Positions 1 to 8,243 of a stretch of 64,000 bases of DNA are shown here, piece after piece. The notes beneath the pieces are model-generated. The model was given only the letters and a program-made list of their open reading frames with translations, was not told the origin of the DNA and did no database searches. The position numbers and the translations under genes were made by a program. Source of the DNA: Colivivens sp963594655 (lineage in GTDB: Bacteria > Bacteroidota > Bacteroidia > Bacteroidales > Bacteroidaceae); the NCBI GenBank assembly GCA_963594655.1, contig CAVBFD010000003.1, positions 17,121-81,120 on the forward strand, given 5' to 3'. The first letter of the stretch is position 1, and every line of letters starts with the position of its first letter.

Positions 1-259
1 TGGAGTCTGCCTTGGTAGTCACTTTCGCGATGGCCTCACTGCCCGACTTTGCGGTGAACGGCTGTGTTCCGTTGGTCACCTTCAGGGTGTCGGTCTTTCC
101 CACCTCCACACTCACACTGTTCTTGCTGAACTTGAGGGTCGTCGTCTTGCTTGAGTCGTCGTCGTCATCGTCACTGCATGACGCGAAAGTAACCGAACCG
201 ATCAGGGCTGCCATCAATACCATTGAACCTAAGATATTCACTGTTTTCATTGTCTTCAT
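1..259 (-). CDS. Ig-like domain lipoprotein, C-terminus cut by window edge
   Basis: Reading left from an ATG at 259, the frame stays open to the window edge (86 codons). The first 27 residues form a lipoprotein signal peptide ending in the lipobox FASC, with the lipidated Cys at residue 28. A run of five Asp (SDDDDDSS) follows, a feature typical of Bacteroidota surface-exposed lipoproteins. The next part (LKFSKNSVSVEVGKTDTLKV, then NGTQPFTAKS and SEAIAKV) has the look of a bacterial Ig-like fold of the BIG2 type. The protein is therefore probably anchored in the outer membrane and presents Ig-like repeats outside; what it binds cannot be told. A second in-frame Met lies at residue 4. The rest lies outside the window, so the domain content beyond the first Ig-like unit is unknown. 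Confidence 0.8.
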   Translation of the reverse strand, partial: MKTMKTVNILGSMVLMAALIGSVTFASCSDDDDDDSSKTTTLKFSKNSVSVEVGKTDTLKVTNGTQPFTAKSGSEAIAKVTTKADS

Positions 260-412
260 TTGTTTGTTTAAGTTGTACAATCATTTTCTTTTTCTTGACG
301 GAACTCCGGGAATCAGGTCTGTGCACCGGCCGCCTCCTTTCGTCCCTGTCTGCTACTTAAACTCACAATCGGCAAAACCTTGCCTGCGGAATGTGTTAAA
401 CTTTGTTACCCG

Positions 413-1858
413 TCACACTTTGGCCTCAAACAGGTCATCCAATTCCACCATGCTCTGAATCATTCCCGCCTGTGCGTTCATTTTCACTCCAGACGCTGTG
501 ACAAAGGTTATATGAAGGGCCTTCTTGGTGGAAGTCGCCTTTCGGAACGCCTCTCGTCTCTCTATCAATTTCTGTAGATAAGCAGGTGTAATATCGTAAG
601 CGTTAAGAGAATACTTCATCTCACACAGATTTACGATTTGGTCACGACGGTCCAGAACCAAATCAATCTGCGCCCCGTCTATGCCTTTGGCCTTACTTGC
701 TTTCTGTTGCCAAGAATAGGCATTGGTCTGCACACCGTTAATTCCTAACTTTTTCTTGATTTGTGAGATATGGTGCAAACAGAGCTGCTCGAATGCATAA
801 CCGCTCCAAGCCCGGTGCGATGGTGAGTCAATCATATTACTCCACAAATGTTCGTCATTTTCCCCATTTCCTTTTACATAATGAAGATAGAACAGAGTGT
901 AGAGGTCGGTCAATTGATACATGGCTCCATTTGATATATTGCCGAACATGCTGTATTTTCTGATGAAATCACAGCTAATGAGGTTGTTGAACGCCTCTGT
1001 CAGTTTACCCCCAGATGTAAGACGAAGTGATTTCATGATTTCCTCACGGGTCATCCCCACCTTTCTCTTTGCCAAAAGTTCCACTATTCTCCGGTACAGT
1101 ACTGAGTCCTGAAAAAGTGAACGGAAAAGGAAATCATATTCATCTGACAGTTCCGCCCCCTCCGCAAAAAAAAGCATGTCTATGTTTTGGGGCAGACTGT
1201 ATTGTTTGTCCACCATGTTGAGGTAAAAAGGAGTTCCACCCATAATCATATAGCACTCCGCTATTTGATGTCGGGTCCAGACAATGCCCTTGGCTTGCAA
1301 AAACAGTTCCGTCTCATGAAGGTCAAACGGAGCCAGATAGATTTTCCTTGTCACCCGGTTGTGCAGTCCACCCTTGTCACCCAACAGTTTGTCAGTCATC
1401 CATGTAGTGGCGGAACCGCATACGATGAGTTTAATCTTGGGTTGGTCTGAGGCCCACCCGTTCCAGAACAAATCCAAGGCTCTGATGAAATTGGACTTCG
1501 GGGTGTCAAACCACGGCAACTCATCAATGAAAATTATGAGACGCCCCTTTTCTTCCAGTATTGACATGAGATAAGAGCGTAGTTTTGAGAATGCCTCAAA
1601 CCAGTCTTTAGGTTTAGCTTGCTTCCTGCCAGTATACAATGACAATTGCTCGCTAAAATAGGTGAGCATCTCCATCTTGGAGCATTGGTAAATTCCAGTC
1701 ATGTAAAAACTGAACTCATCACCCAACAGCTGTTTGACAAGATAGGTCTTGCCGATTCGCCTTCTACCGTAAATGGCAATAAACTCCGGTTTATTGGAAT
1801 TGAGGCATTGCTCAATCAACTCAATTTCCCTTTTTCTTCCTATGATGTTCTGCCGCAT
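413..1858 (-). CDS. ATP-binding protein, ATPase_2 family with nuclease-like C-terminus
   Basis: This 481-aa cytosolic protein starts with the typical MRQNIIGRKREIELI opening. It has a Walker A motif (GRRRIGKT, about residues 31-38) and a Walker B motif (RLIIFIDELPWF, near residue 105), which place it in the archaeal-type ATPase_2 (PF01637) group of STAND-like P-loop ATPases. The C-terminal third carries IDLVLDRRDQIVNLCEMKYS, the D...(E)xK pattern of a PD-(D/E)xK nuclease fold as in DUF234-type tails. Members are common in Bacteroidota and archaea, and no function has been established. A -7 box lies at 1881-1889. The gene is visibly more AT-rich than its right-hand neighbours, and inverted repeats lie upstream at 1941-2121, so it was probably acquired horizontally. 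The family call is firm; the nuclease activity is inferred. Confidence 0.88.
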   Translation of the reverse strand: MRQNIIGRKREIELIEQCLNSNKPEFIAIYGRRRIGKTYLVKQLLGDEFSFYMTGIYQCSKMEMLTYFSEQLSLYTGRKQAKPKDWFEAFSKLRSYLMSILEEKGRLIIFIDELPWFDTPKSNFIRALDLFWNGWASDQPKIKLIVCGSATTWMTDKLLGDKGGLHNRVTRKIYLAPFDLHETELFLQAKGIVWTRHQIAECYMIMGGTPFYLNMVDKQYSLPQNIDMLFFAEGAELSDEYDFLFRSLFQDSVLYRRIVELLAKRKVGMTREEIMKSLRLTSGGKLTEAFNNLISCDFIRKYSMFGNISNGAMYQLTDLYTLFYLHYVKGNGENDEHLWSNMIDSPSHRAWSGYAFEQLCLHHISQIKKKLGINGVQTNAYSWQQKASKAKGIDGAQIDLVLDRRDQIVNLCEMKYSLNAYDITPAYLQKLIERREAFRKATSTKKALHITFVTASGVKMNAQAGMIQSMVELDDLFEAKV

Positions 1859-1880
1859 AGTTTCTTGGTTTTAACTGCAT

Positions 1881-1889
1881 GCAAAGATA
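1881..1889 (-). promoter_or_regulatory. -7 box TATCTTTGC for the 413-1858 ATPase
   Basis: On the minus strand this reads TATCTTTGC, a full match to the Bacteroidota -7 consensus TAnnTTTGC, 22 nt upstream of the ATG at 1858. Confidence 0.7.
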
Positions 1890-1940
1890 GGGCAAAACAA
1901 TCAGACAACAATAATGAAACACTGGAAAACCTTCGATAGT

Positions 1941-1977
1941 GGTGCCAAAAGTGTGTTTTTTTTCAACTTTTGGCACC
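1941..1977. repeat. 12-bp perfect inverted repeat
   Basis: GGTGCCAAAAGT and ACTTTTGGCACC are separated by 13 nt containing a run of eight T. It lies between the ATPase promoter (1881) and repeat element copy A (1981). There is no T-tract after the stem on either strand, so an ordinary terminator is not well supported. An operator for the ATPase, or the end of a mobile element, are alternatives. Confidence 0.6.
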
Positions 1978-1980
1978 ATT

Positions 1981-2121
1981 ATCGTCACCCAGGGTGTCGC
2001 TTCGCTTGCCCTGGGCTAGGAGTTTACTGGGCTTTCAGCCCGGGGTTTCACTCAGAGTGCCACACGTAGTGAACTGAATTATTACGATTACGTAGTCTTA
2101 CCAGCTCGAAAAGCGGAAGAA
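1981..2121 (-). repeat. Dispersed inverted-repeat element, copy A (one end)
   Basis: Read on the minus strand, this copy starts with TCTTCCGCTTTTCGAGCTGG, runs through TTCAGTTCACTACGTGTGG and GGGCTGAAAGCCC (2029-2041), and matches copies at 8850 and 63620. The distal end seen in the 8850 copy is missing; this copy ends instead in a CCAGGGTG/CACCCTGG pair. It begins about 10 nt after the stop of the 2132-3583 gene. No coding capacity is seen. Confidence 0.8.
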
Positions 2122-2131
2122 CCCAATCCCG

Positions 2132-3583
2132 TCATAGTTCAATCTTCGGCTTCACGTCCTCGTAATCGGGCATGCACGTGCCTATATTCGCTCCAGTGCA
2201 TGTAGGGTCACATATAAGGTATTTCTTACCTTCGTACACATAACCGTCACCGTTCAGGCTCTGGTCGGTGAAGCGGATGGCGGTAGCCTCATGTCCCGGG
2301 TAGTGCAGCAGGTGGACATCCAGGCCCAGCACGTTGCGCACGATGAACGTGAGCAGGATGGCACGGTCCTCGCAGTCATTGCGTGGGTAATAGAAGTTCT
2401 CCTCGATGAAGAACGGCTTCTCATAGCCGAACTGGTCACCGTCGGTGGCGTAGTCGAAGGCGTACTGCATGAAGTGAAGCAGACGGTTCACCGCCTCCTG
2501 TTCCGACAGTCCCCTCAGCTGTTCCCTCACCTGTTCCAACAGTTCCGTCTTGAACTCCTCCGACATGCACGACCTGGCATATACCGGTATCTCCGTCTGC
2601 ACGAAAGCGCTTGCCACAGCCACAGGCAGTTCCGGCACCGTTCCCCTCAGTGTCATCACACCGTCAGTCAACTCATACCGTCGCCCTCCCTTGTCGGGCA
2701 TCATGAGATTGCCCAATACAAGATTGAAGTTGCTGCCCAAATCCGCCCCTTTGGGCAGACCGTATGTGGAGAGGGTGGTCAGTTCACCGCTCACGTCCTT
2801 CCCTCCGTCATACATGAACACATGATACTTCACCCCGTCCAGTTCGAGGTAAGGGCGCGCGTACACCATCTGGCGGAACGGCACGAGCAACAGGAAACGG
2901 TCGGACCGTCCCTTTGCCATCCTCACGTCAAACCCCATATTGGAAAGCAGGTAATGGGTAAGCACTACACTGGAGTTGTCGTCCCCGGGGTAAAGGGCGT
3001 CGGCATAGGCATGTACCAGCCGGAACGTGAGCCAGTCGTTGAGGTTACACCCGAGGCGGTACTGGTTGAGGGCTGACGACACCTTGCCGTACACGTCTTC
3101 ATCCTGACACTGCTTCCACAGCACACTCACGCCATGTTCGTCCATCCCCTCCAACGAGGGAAGACTCACCTCAGGCACTCTCGCCTTGATCGAGAAGAAG
3201 TCGAACGTCACATACTTCTGCGCCGGTACTGTCGGAGCCACAGGCGGCAACTCCGGTATTGACGGTCCCTGGGCCGGCACTGGGGCTGTAGGCTCAGGCA
3301 CGTCGGGCGCCGGAACCATAGCCACAGGGGTCATGTCCACCGGCGGAGCCTCCGGAGCTGTCTTCGGTTTCGTGTCGGGATAGAGTTTCTTGCCTGTAAA
3401 CAGGTCATACTGTACCCACACGGTGTCAAGAAACCGCGCGTAGTCGTCGAGTATATTGCCGCGGTAGCTCTGGTAGTCCCCCAGCATCCGCTGGCGGAAC
3501 TGGTCGAAGTCGCTGTCCATCTGCGCGTCCGCCACACCGACGGACACCACGACCAACAGACATGTGATGATATTCTTCCTCAT
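2132..3583 (-). CDS. Exported transglutaminase-like cysteine protein
   Basis: The 483-aa product has a signal peptide (about residues 1-20, ending VADAQ), a region with a Pro-rich linker (residues 73-125), a central domain of unknown type, and a C-terminal transglutaminase-like core. In that core the three expected catalytic positions are visible: Cys in RNDCEDRA, His in YPGHEATA and Asp in LICDPTC. It should act in the periplasm or at the cell surface; whether as a peptidase or a cross-linking enzyme cannot be told. It is the last gene of a three-gene operon (6114 leftward to 2132), 12 nt after the LPP20-like gene. The fold call is firm because of the triad; the substrate is unknown. Confidence 0.82.
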   Translation of the reverse strand: MRKNIITCLLVVVSVGVADAQMDSDFDQFRQRMLGDYQSYRGNILDDYARFLDTVWVQYDLFTGKKLYPDTKPKTAPEAPPVDMTPVAMVPAPDVPEPTAPVPAQGPSIPELPPVAPTVPAQKYVTFDFFSIKARVPEVSLPSLEGMDEHGVSVLWKQCQDEDVYGKVSSALNQYRLGCNLNDWLTFRLVHAYADALYPGDDNSSVVLTHYLLSNMGFDVRMAKGRSDRFLLLVPFRQMVYARPYLELDGVKYHVFMYDGGKDVSGELTTLSTYGLPKGADLGSNFNLVLGNLMMPDKGGRRYELTDGVMTLRGTVPELPVAVASAFVQTEIPVYARSCMSEEFKTELLEQVREQLRGLSEQEAVNRLLHFMQYAFDYATDGDQFGYEKPFFIEENFYYPRNDCEDRAILLTFIVRNVLGLDVHLLHYPGHEATAIRFTDQSLNGDGYVYEGKKYLICDPTCTGANIGTCMPDYEDVKPKIEL

Positions 3584-3595
3584 GATAAAGCAGAA

Positions 3596-5464
3596 TTAAA
3601 AGTCACCCGGACCGTAGAGTCCGAAATTGGGGTCTTTCTCCGGTTGCCATGTGCGCACCTTGATTATAGGGTTGTCAGGGTCGTTGACATCAACAATCAG
3701 AAAGAGGTAGCCCTTGTCCCCATAGTTCGTCGAGTAGTAGTCCTGCGCTATCTGTATGGCGTAGGTCTCGCTGCCAGTTCCCATCTTGTACACGTCATTG
3801 TCAGCGAAACGGATGTTGACGAACTCGTTGCTGTCGAACGTGCGCTGCAGGTTGGCGAGATAACCGTCCTTGGTCTGGCGGTTGTACCTGATGATGTTGC
3901 CGCCGGCAATGGTGTTGCGGCCCTCCCTTCCACGTGCGGACGAGTAAGACCGTCTTGCCACCGACCCGGTGATAATCACCGCGTCGTCGTCGAAAATTGT
4001 GCGGATATAATCGATGCGCTTCAGTGCGAAGGCTGTCTTGTAGTTCTCCAGGAAATTAAGGATGGCCTTGCGCGCCGCCTCGCTCCACTTGCCCTTGCCG
4101 AGTATGTCCTCCTCCGCCCGCTGTCCCAGGCCGAACGCCATGTTGCAAATCTTGCCGTCCCGGTCGAAGTAGAACACCAGTTCCTCCACAAACGCCTTCC
4201 TCACTCCGTTCTTGAAGGAGAAGGACATCTGGAGTCCGCGCCCGATCACATTGTCGCCGTCCTGATAGACCTTGTATGTGGGGTTGCCCACCACACTTGC
4301 CGACCCGTACTTCACCAGACGGTTGTAGATGTCGAGTCCGCCGGCAGTGAACAGTTCGTCCACACTGCCGTAGCGGCGCGACTTGACAGCGTCCGCCACC
4401 TTGGCCATTATGCGCGCGTACTCCCCTGCATCGCCTACAGGTTTCTGCAACGCCACCCCATTGGATGAAGTGGAGACAGCCGTGGCCGTTCCCTTGTTCG
4501 TGTCGCGCGCCACCTCCGTCCCATCTGAGACGGAAGCCTTCACTTTGACATACGCCGCCTTGAACGGAGTGGACTTGATGCAGTTGATGACACTCTCTAT
4601 CTCCTTGTCGATATGTGCCTGTCCACGGTACTCGAACTCGTACTTCAACTGGTACTGGGCAAGCGATGAGGAGGACGGCAGTTCAAGCACGCCCACACCG
4701 TCCGCCGCACTGTATATGGCACTCCAGCCACTGCCGTCGAAGTAGGTGTAGTCCACCGCCGACACAGGCTGTCCCTTGTACGTGAACTTCAGTTCCGCCC
4801 CACCTGCGTACTTGCGCACACATGTGGCGTTCATGCCGTCAAGCAGGTCGTTCAGTTTCTCGGGCAACCACACGGACATGAGGACGGTCTTTCCGTCCTG
4901 TCCCACCGTGGTCATCTCCTCCGGATGCTGGAGCGACCTGAGAAGGATATAGGCCCAGTAATAGCAGCGGAGAGCGTCACCGATTTTCAGTTTCGCCTCA
5001 GCCTTTTCCGCCACATCCACCAGACTGCGTATCTTGAGTTTCCTCGCCTCGAAAATCTTACGCACCTCCGCGCGCCGTATCCACCTGCCCACATGGGCGT
5101 CAGGCTCGTTGCTCAGTATGATACGTCCGGTATTGGTGAGGGTCGCCTGAGAGTAGGTCTTGACCGACATGGTGAAGTCAGAGTTCGAGGTCACCTTGTC
5201 GTTTGTCACCGTCTCGTTGTCATTCTGGCTCGTCGCGCTCGACACGTTGAGGGCAATCTTGCTTATCAGGTCCGACAGGGCCTGGTTGTCCGCCTCAGCC
5301 ACCGTCGTGCCGAAGCCCTCACCGTACAGGTATTCGGGACTTTCCCTTATGTTATCCCAGTTCTGCGCCCGGACACCCGGACAGCACAACAACAGGAGCA
5401 GGGCACACACAACATGCCCTGTCCCAGTCAGTTTTCCCATAACCGCCGTAAGCCGCACTGTCAT
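3596..5464 (-). CDS. Exported LPP20-like protein
   Basis: The 622-aa protein has an N-terminal hydrophobic signal (about residues 15-33, ending GVRAQ). The segment after it (YLYGEGFGTTVAEADNQALS and following) resembles the LPP20/FlgT-N type repeat, in which a Gly-rich strand precedes an Ala/Asp-rich helix that ends in an I-S-rich stretch. A long region without a recognised family follows, and the C-terminal 200 residues look like a separate alpha/beta unit. Its ATG overlaps the stop of the upstream 217-aa gene as ATGA, which points to translational coupling. A second ATG at codon 9 could be the real start because the signal peptide is long. The function is unknown; an envelope role is inferred from export. 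Confidence 0.7.
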   Translation of the reverse strand: MTVRLTAVMGKLTGTGHVVCALLLLLCCPGVRAQNWDNIRESPEYLYGEGFGTTVAEADNQALSDLISKIALNVSSATSQNDNETVTNDKVTSNSDFTMSVKTYSQATLTNTGRIILSNEPDAHVGRWIRRAEVRKIFEARKLKIRSLVDVAEKAEAKLKIGDALRCYYWAYILLRSLQHPEEMTTVGQDGKTVLMSVWLPEKLNDLLDGMNATCVRKYAGGAELKFTYKGQPVSAVDYTYFDGSGWSAIYSAADGVGVLELPSSSSLAQYQLKYEFEYRGQAHIDKEIESVINCIKSTPFKAAYVKVKASVSDGTEVARDTNKGTATAVSTSSNGVALQKPVGDAGEYARIMAKVADAVKSRRYGSVDELFTAGGLDIYNRLVKYGSASVVGNPTYKVYQDGDNVIGRGLQMSFSFKNGVRKAFVEELVFYFDRDGKICNMAFGLGQRAEEDILGKGKWSEAARKAILNFLENYKTAFALKRIDYIRTIFDDDAVIITGSVARRSYSSARGREGRNTIAGGNIIRYNRQTKDGYLANLQRTFDSNEFVNIRFADNDVYKMGTGSETYAIQIAQDYYSTNYGDKGYLFLIVDVNDPDNPIIKVRTWQPEKDPNFGLYGPGDF

Positions 5465-6114
5465 TTCTCTGACACAGGTTCAAAACCCTCACGAACGAAC
5501 TCGCTCACCTTTTCGGCGTACTTCTGTGCAGCCGCACTCTCCTTCAGTGCGTTCTCCGAAGCGCGGATACGCGCCTTGGTGGCAGCGTCCTCACTGATGA
5601 TGAAGAAGGTCTGCATGGAGTAAGTGTCGTCGCCGTTGTCACGGATGACAGAGAACGACTCCAGCATCTCGCCCTTGATCTCCTTCTCCACCAGAGTCTC
5701 GTACGCAGCATAGAAGTGGTCGAACTCAGCGGCGACATCATCGCCGCCTTGAAGGTCGCTCACGACGCGTCCCCTAATCTTACTGCCCGCCTGACGCGCA
5801 TACTGGTTGCACGCGTTGTTGACGGCCTGCTGCTTGCCCACGTTCTTTGACTTGAAGCGGCTCGCCTCGCCCATCACCTCGTAACCGTTCTCGCCAAGGG
5901 CTGAGAGCTTGTCGTAATGGGTCAGCAAAGCGACATCGAGGGACCGGGTGCTTCCGTAGAGCTTCCATCCCTCCTTCTTGAATTCCTTCTGCTTCTGCTT
6001 GTACTCCTTCTTGAGAGCCTTCTGCAACTGTTTGTTTGAACTCTGCGCTGAAACTGTAGGCACTGCGAGTACCGTCGCCAGCAAAAACACGAATAAAGTT
6101 TTAAGTGTCTTCAT
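5461..6114 (-). CDS. Exported protein of unknown function, operon leader gene
   Basis: The 217-aa protein has a clean signal peptide (MKTLKTLFVFLLATVLAVPT ending VSAQ, residues 1-24), then a Lys/Gln-rich helix (residues 25-50). The rest is alpha/beta, with an Ala/Asn-rich helix (KQQAVNNACNQYARQAGSKI) resembling the LPP20-type repeat of the next gene. No catalytic motif can be seen. It opens the operon 6114-2132, with a -7 box at 6224-6232, and its stop overlaps the next start by 4 nt. The co-expression with an LPP20-like and a transglutaminase-like protein suggests a shared envelope task. I do not recognise the family with certainty. Confidence 0.68.
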   Translation of the reverse strand: MKTLKTLFVFLLATVLAVPTVSAQSSNKQLQKALKKEYKQKQKEFKKEGWKLYGSTRSLDVALLTHYDKLSALGENGYEVMGEASRFKSKNVGKQQAVNNACNQYARQAGSKIRGRVVSDLQGGDDVAAEFDHFYAAYETLVEKEIKGEMLESFSVIRDNGDDTYSMQTFFIISEDAATKARIRASENALKESAAAQKYAEKVSEFVREGFEPVSEK

Positions 6115-6223
6115 ACTTCTTATATTTGTCTTTGGTTACACATAAATATATTGGTTGCCCTTTTCCCATTGTATGTCCGCCCCGCCAAAGCCATTCGAGA
6201 CCTTCCGTATGCGTTCACACGGT

Positions 6224-6232
6224 GCAAAGATA
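6224..6232 (-). promoter_or_regulatory. -7 box TATCTTTGC for the 6114-2132 operon
   Basis: Minus-strand TATCTTTGC lies 110 nt upstream of the ATG at 6114, implying a leader of about 100 nt. Confidence 0.65.
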
Positions 6233-6356
6233 ACGGTTTTATTTTACAGCAGACACATTCGCATTATAAAAAACGAGAAAAATATCTGAAATTTAACCGT
6301 CAAACCGACTATTTTTCCAAAAACGCCAATCAAAGTATGCCTTCAGCCAAACATTG

Positions 6357-7802
6357 TCACCTCTTCAGACATTTCCTGCCATTGACAATATAGATGCCGC
6401 CGCTTAGACCGGAGAGGTCATCGACGGACGCCGCCACCTTCTGGCCTTGCAGGTTATATACGGTCGCATCGGTTGTGGCGGAGGACGGGCCGGTGATGTC
6501 TGAGATGCCGGTCACGCCTGTGGATGTGGTGTCGAGCGTGCCATTGTTGGTTATGCTGCCATAAGACAGGGTATGGCCATTGGTATAAACCGTAGCCCCC
6601 TCATTGATTACAAGGTCGTCCACATAGGAGTCGGCGTCCAGAATCCACGTGCCACTGACGGTGGCGGCGGTGGACTTCGCCTCGTTACCGCTGTCCATAG
6701 AACCTGTCCATGTGGCGGTGCCGGCGACATCCACGGCCACCGTGCCGTATTGGTCGGCGTTCACTGCCCCGGTGTAAGTTCCGTTCTTCAGAACCAGGTT
6801 GCCTGTTCCGCCATAGGTACTCCAACGTGTGTTGTAATCCACATACATCAGTACGCCGCTGGGAACGGTAACAGAGGTATTGTCAAGTGTCAGGGTTCCG
6901 GTGATGTCGGTAGGGATCTCACAGAGAGGCGCGTTGCCGTTTGTCAGCGTGATGGTACTGCCTGTGATGCTGATGGCGCCATTGTAGCCCTCGGAATCTC
7001 CCGAACCGCTCTGTAGTATCATCAGTCCGCGTGATGATGACCCGGACGAGAAGGTACAGTTATTGATGATGATGCTGTTGTCGCCCTCGATGACCCCCAC
7101 TTCGCCTTCCGACGAACTGCCTGTAGCGTCATTGGCGGTGATGGTGCCTGTGGAGTAGAGGATGGCGCAATCGGTGCCGGTGGTCACATACGAACCGCCG
7201 TTAACCGTTACCGTACCGCCTCCACGGTCGGTGGCGACTACTGAGCTGTTGCTACCTGCAGTCACGATGTCGAGGTTGGAAGCCACGATGGTTCCTCCGC
7301 CTGTGGCATGGATGCCTCGGGAAAGACTGGCTGTGTTGCGGATAGTCACGCCACTGATGTTGAGTACCCCCTCTCCATAGGCAAAGGCGGCGTTCGCCCC
7401 CTTGGCGTTGGTGGTAATGGTGCCGCCTGTCATGGTCAGGGTTGTGGTGGCACTGGCGCTTCCCACATAGACAGCGGAGTTGACTCCATAAAAGCTGGTG
7501 TTGTCGCTGCTGGCACTATAGTCGCCTGTCTTGGTGACGGTGCAGTCAGTCATGGTGAAAGTGCCGCCTGTCACCTGCACCGCGTTCTCGTCAGACCCTG
7601 TGGAGGTATAGGTCTGACTGGATACCGAATTGGTGCCTGATGACTGTGAATAGCCTGTGCTGCTTGTGCCGCCGATGGCATAACTGGATCCGCCACCGCC
7701 TGTGGAGTCTCCGCCCGGATTACCGCCGCCGCCAGGTCCACCCTGTGCGTTGCAAGTGACTGACAAACCTGCCAACAATACTGAAGCAAAAATCGTTTTC
7801 AT
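6357..7802 (-). CDS. Secreted beta-helix repeat protein with sorting-tail-like end
   Basis: The 481-aa protein has a signal peptide (residues 1-19, ending CNAQ), a Gly/Ser-rich spacer (GGPGGGGNPGGDSTGGGGSS), then about 370 residues of Thr/Ser/Gly/Asn-rich short strands. Recurring patterns such as TLTMTGGTIT, VTVNGGSYVT and NIIINNCTF are typical of right-handed parallel beta-helices in adhesins. The last 50 residues contain VYNLQGQKVA and GIYIVNGRKCLKR, the pattern of the short Por-type C-terminal sorting tails common in Prevotellaceae. The protein is therefore probably exported by the type IX system and held at the surface. It is monocistronic with a -7 box at 7851-7859. Ligand and role are unknown; an adhesin role is inferred from the fold. 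Confidence 0.75.
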   Translation of the reverse strand: MKTIFASVLLAGLSVTCNAQGGPGGGGNPGGDSTGGGGSSYAIGGTSSTGYSQSSGTNSVSSQTYTSTGSDENAVQVTGGTFTMTDCTVTKTGDYSASSDNTSFYGVNSAVYVGSASATTTLTMTGGTITTNAKGANAAFAYGEGVLNISGVTIRNTASLSRGIHATGGGTIVASNLDIVTAGSNSSVVATDRGGGTVTVNGGSYVTTGTDCAILYSTGTITANDATGSSSEGEVGVIEGDNSIIINNCTFSSGSSSRGLMILQSGSGDSEGYNGAISITGSTITLTNGNAPLCEIPTDITGTLTLDNTSVTVPSGVLMYVDYNTRWSTYGGTGNLVLKNGTYTGAVNADQYGTVAVDVAGTATWTGSMDSGNEAKSTAATVSGTWILDADSYVDDLVINEGATVYTNGHTLSYGSITNNGTLDTTSTGVTGISDITGPSSATTDATVYNLQGQKVAASVDDLSGLSGGIYIVNGRKCLKR

Positions 7803-7850
7803 AACTTTCTCCTTTCTTTATATATGTGTATGTTTGTGTTTATATCGGCT

Positions 7851-7859
7851 GCAAAGGTA
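7851..7859 (-). promoter_or_regulatory. -7 box TACCTTTGC for the beta-helix gene
   Basis: Minus-strand TACCTTTGC lies 48 nt upstream of the ATG at 7802. Confidence 0.65.
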
Positions 7860-7984
7860 CTGCCAAGCGTCAGCACCCGCAAATTTATTCAACCAACAGT
7901 CTGATTCCATCAACGAAAAGGAAGGGACATATCGTGTTTTTTTCTCAGCAATCCGAGTTTTCCGTGTTTGAAAATTATCGACGT

Positions 7985-8047
7985 TTGCTTGGTGGTGTGA
8001 AAGTAAAGTAGTACCTTTGCACTTGCTTGTTGAATTCACGCAAGCAA
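7985..8047 (+). promoter_or_regulatory. Promoter and operator-like repeats of the GNAT toxin-antitoxin unit
   Basis: The -7 box TACCTTTGC is at 8012-8020. TTGCTTG occurs at 7986-7992, overlapping the expected -33 region, and again at 8023-8029 just after the -7 box. Its inverse CAAGCAA follows at 8041-8047. Two direct copies and one inverted copy around a promoter fit binding by the antitoxin or its complex, as in other autoregulated toxin-antitoxin units; the binding itself is inferred. Confidence 0.55.
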
Positions 8048-8080
8048 ATGAAAGGTACAACGATTTAAATAACAAGAAAT

Positions 8081-8242
8081 ATGTCAGTTGAAATAAAAAC
8101 AATACCAGTTCTCAGCGGTGAAGCTGCCGTTCGTTTTGTCGAAGCAGCAGATAGGGCGCTGGAGAGACGCGGTTCAATTGATTTTACACAGCAAGTGGCA
8201 AAGGCTCGTGCTATTTTGAAACGGTCAAAGATGTGTATCTGA
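8081..8242 (+). CDS. Small antitoxin-like protein of GNAT toxin pair
   Basis: This short frame of 53 codons starts at ATG 8081 and ends in TGA at 8240-8242, one base before the ATG of the GNAT gene. It starts MSVEIKTIPVLSGEAAVRFV and ends in ARAILKRSKMCI. Small proteins with this layout (a TIPVL-G-A--F opening, an R-G-S-I-D-F centre and an RAILK-like helix) are found just upstream of GNAT toxins in Bacteroidota. It is probably the antitoxin, binding and blocking the acetyltransferase and perhaps repressing the promoter. I recognise the arrangement, not a named family, so the role is inferred from position and pattern. Confidence 0.7.
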   Translation: MSVEIKTIPVLSGEAAVRFVEAADRALERRGSIDFTQQVAKARAILKRSKMCI

Positions 8243-8243
8243 C

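Noticed and set aside
12..458. 148-codon plus-strand frame at the left edge
   Set aside because: It is antisense to the lipoprotein that starts at 259, which has a clean lipobox.
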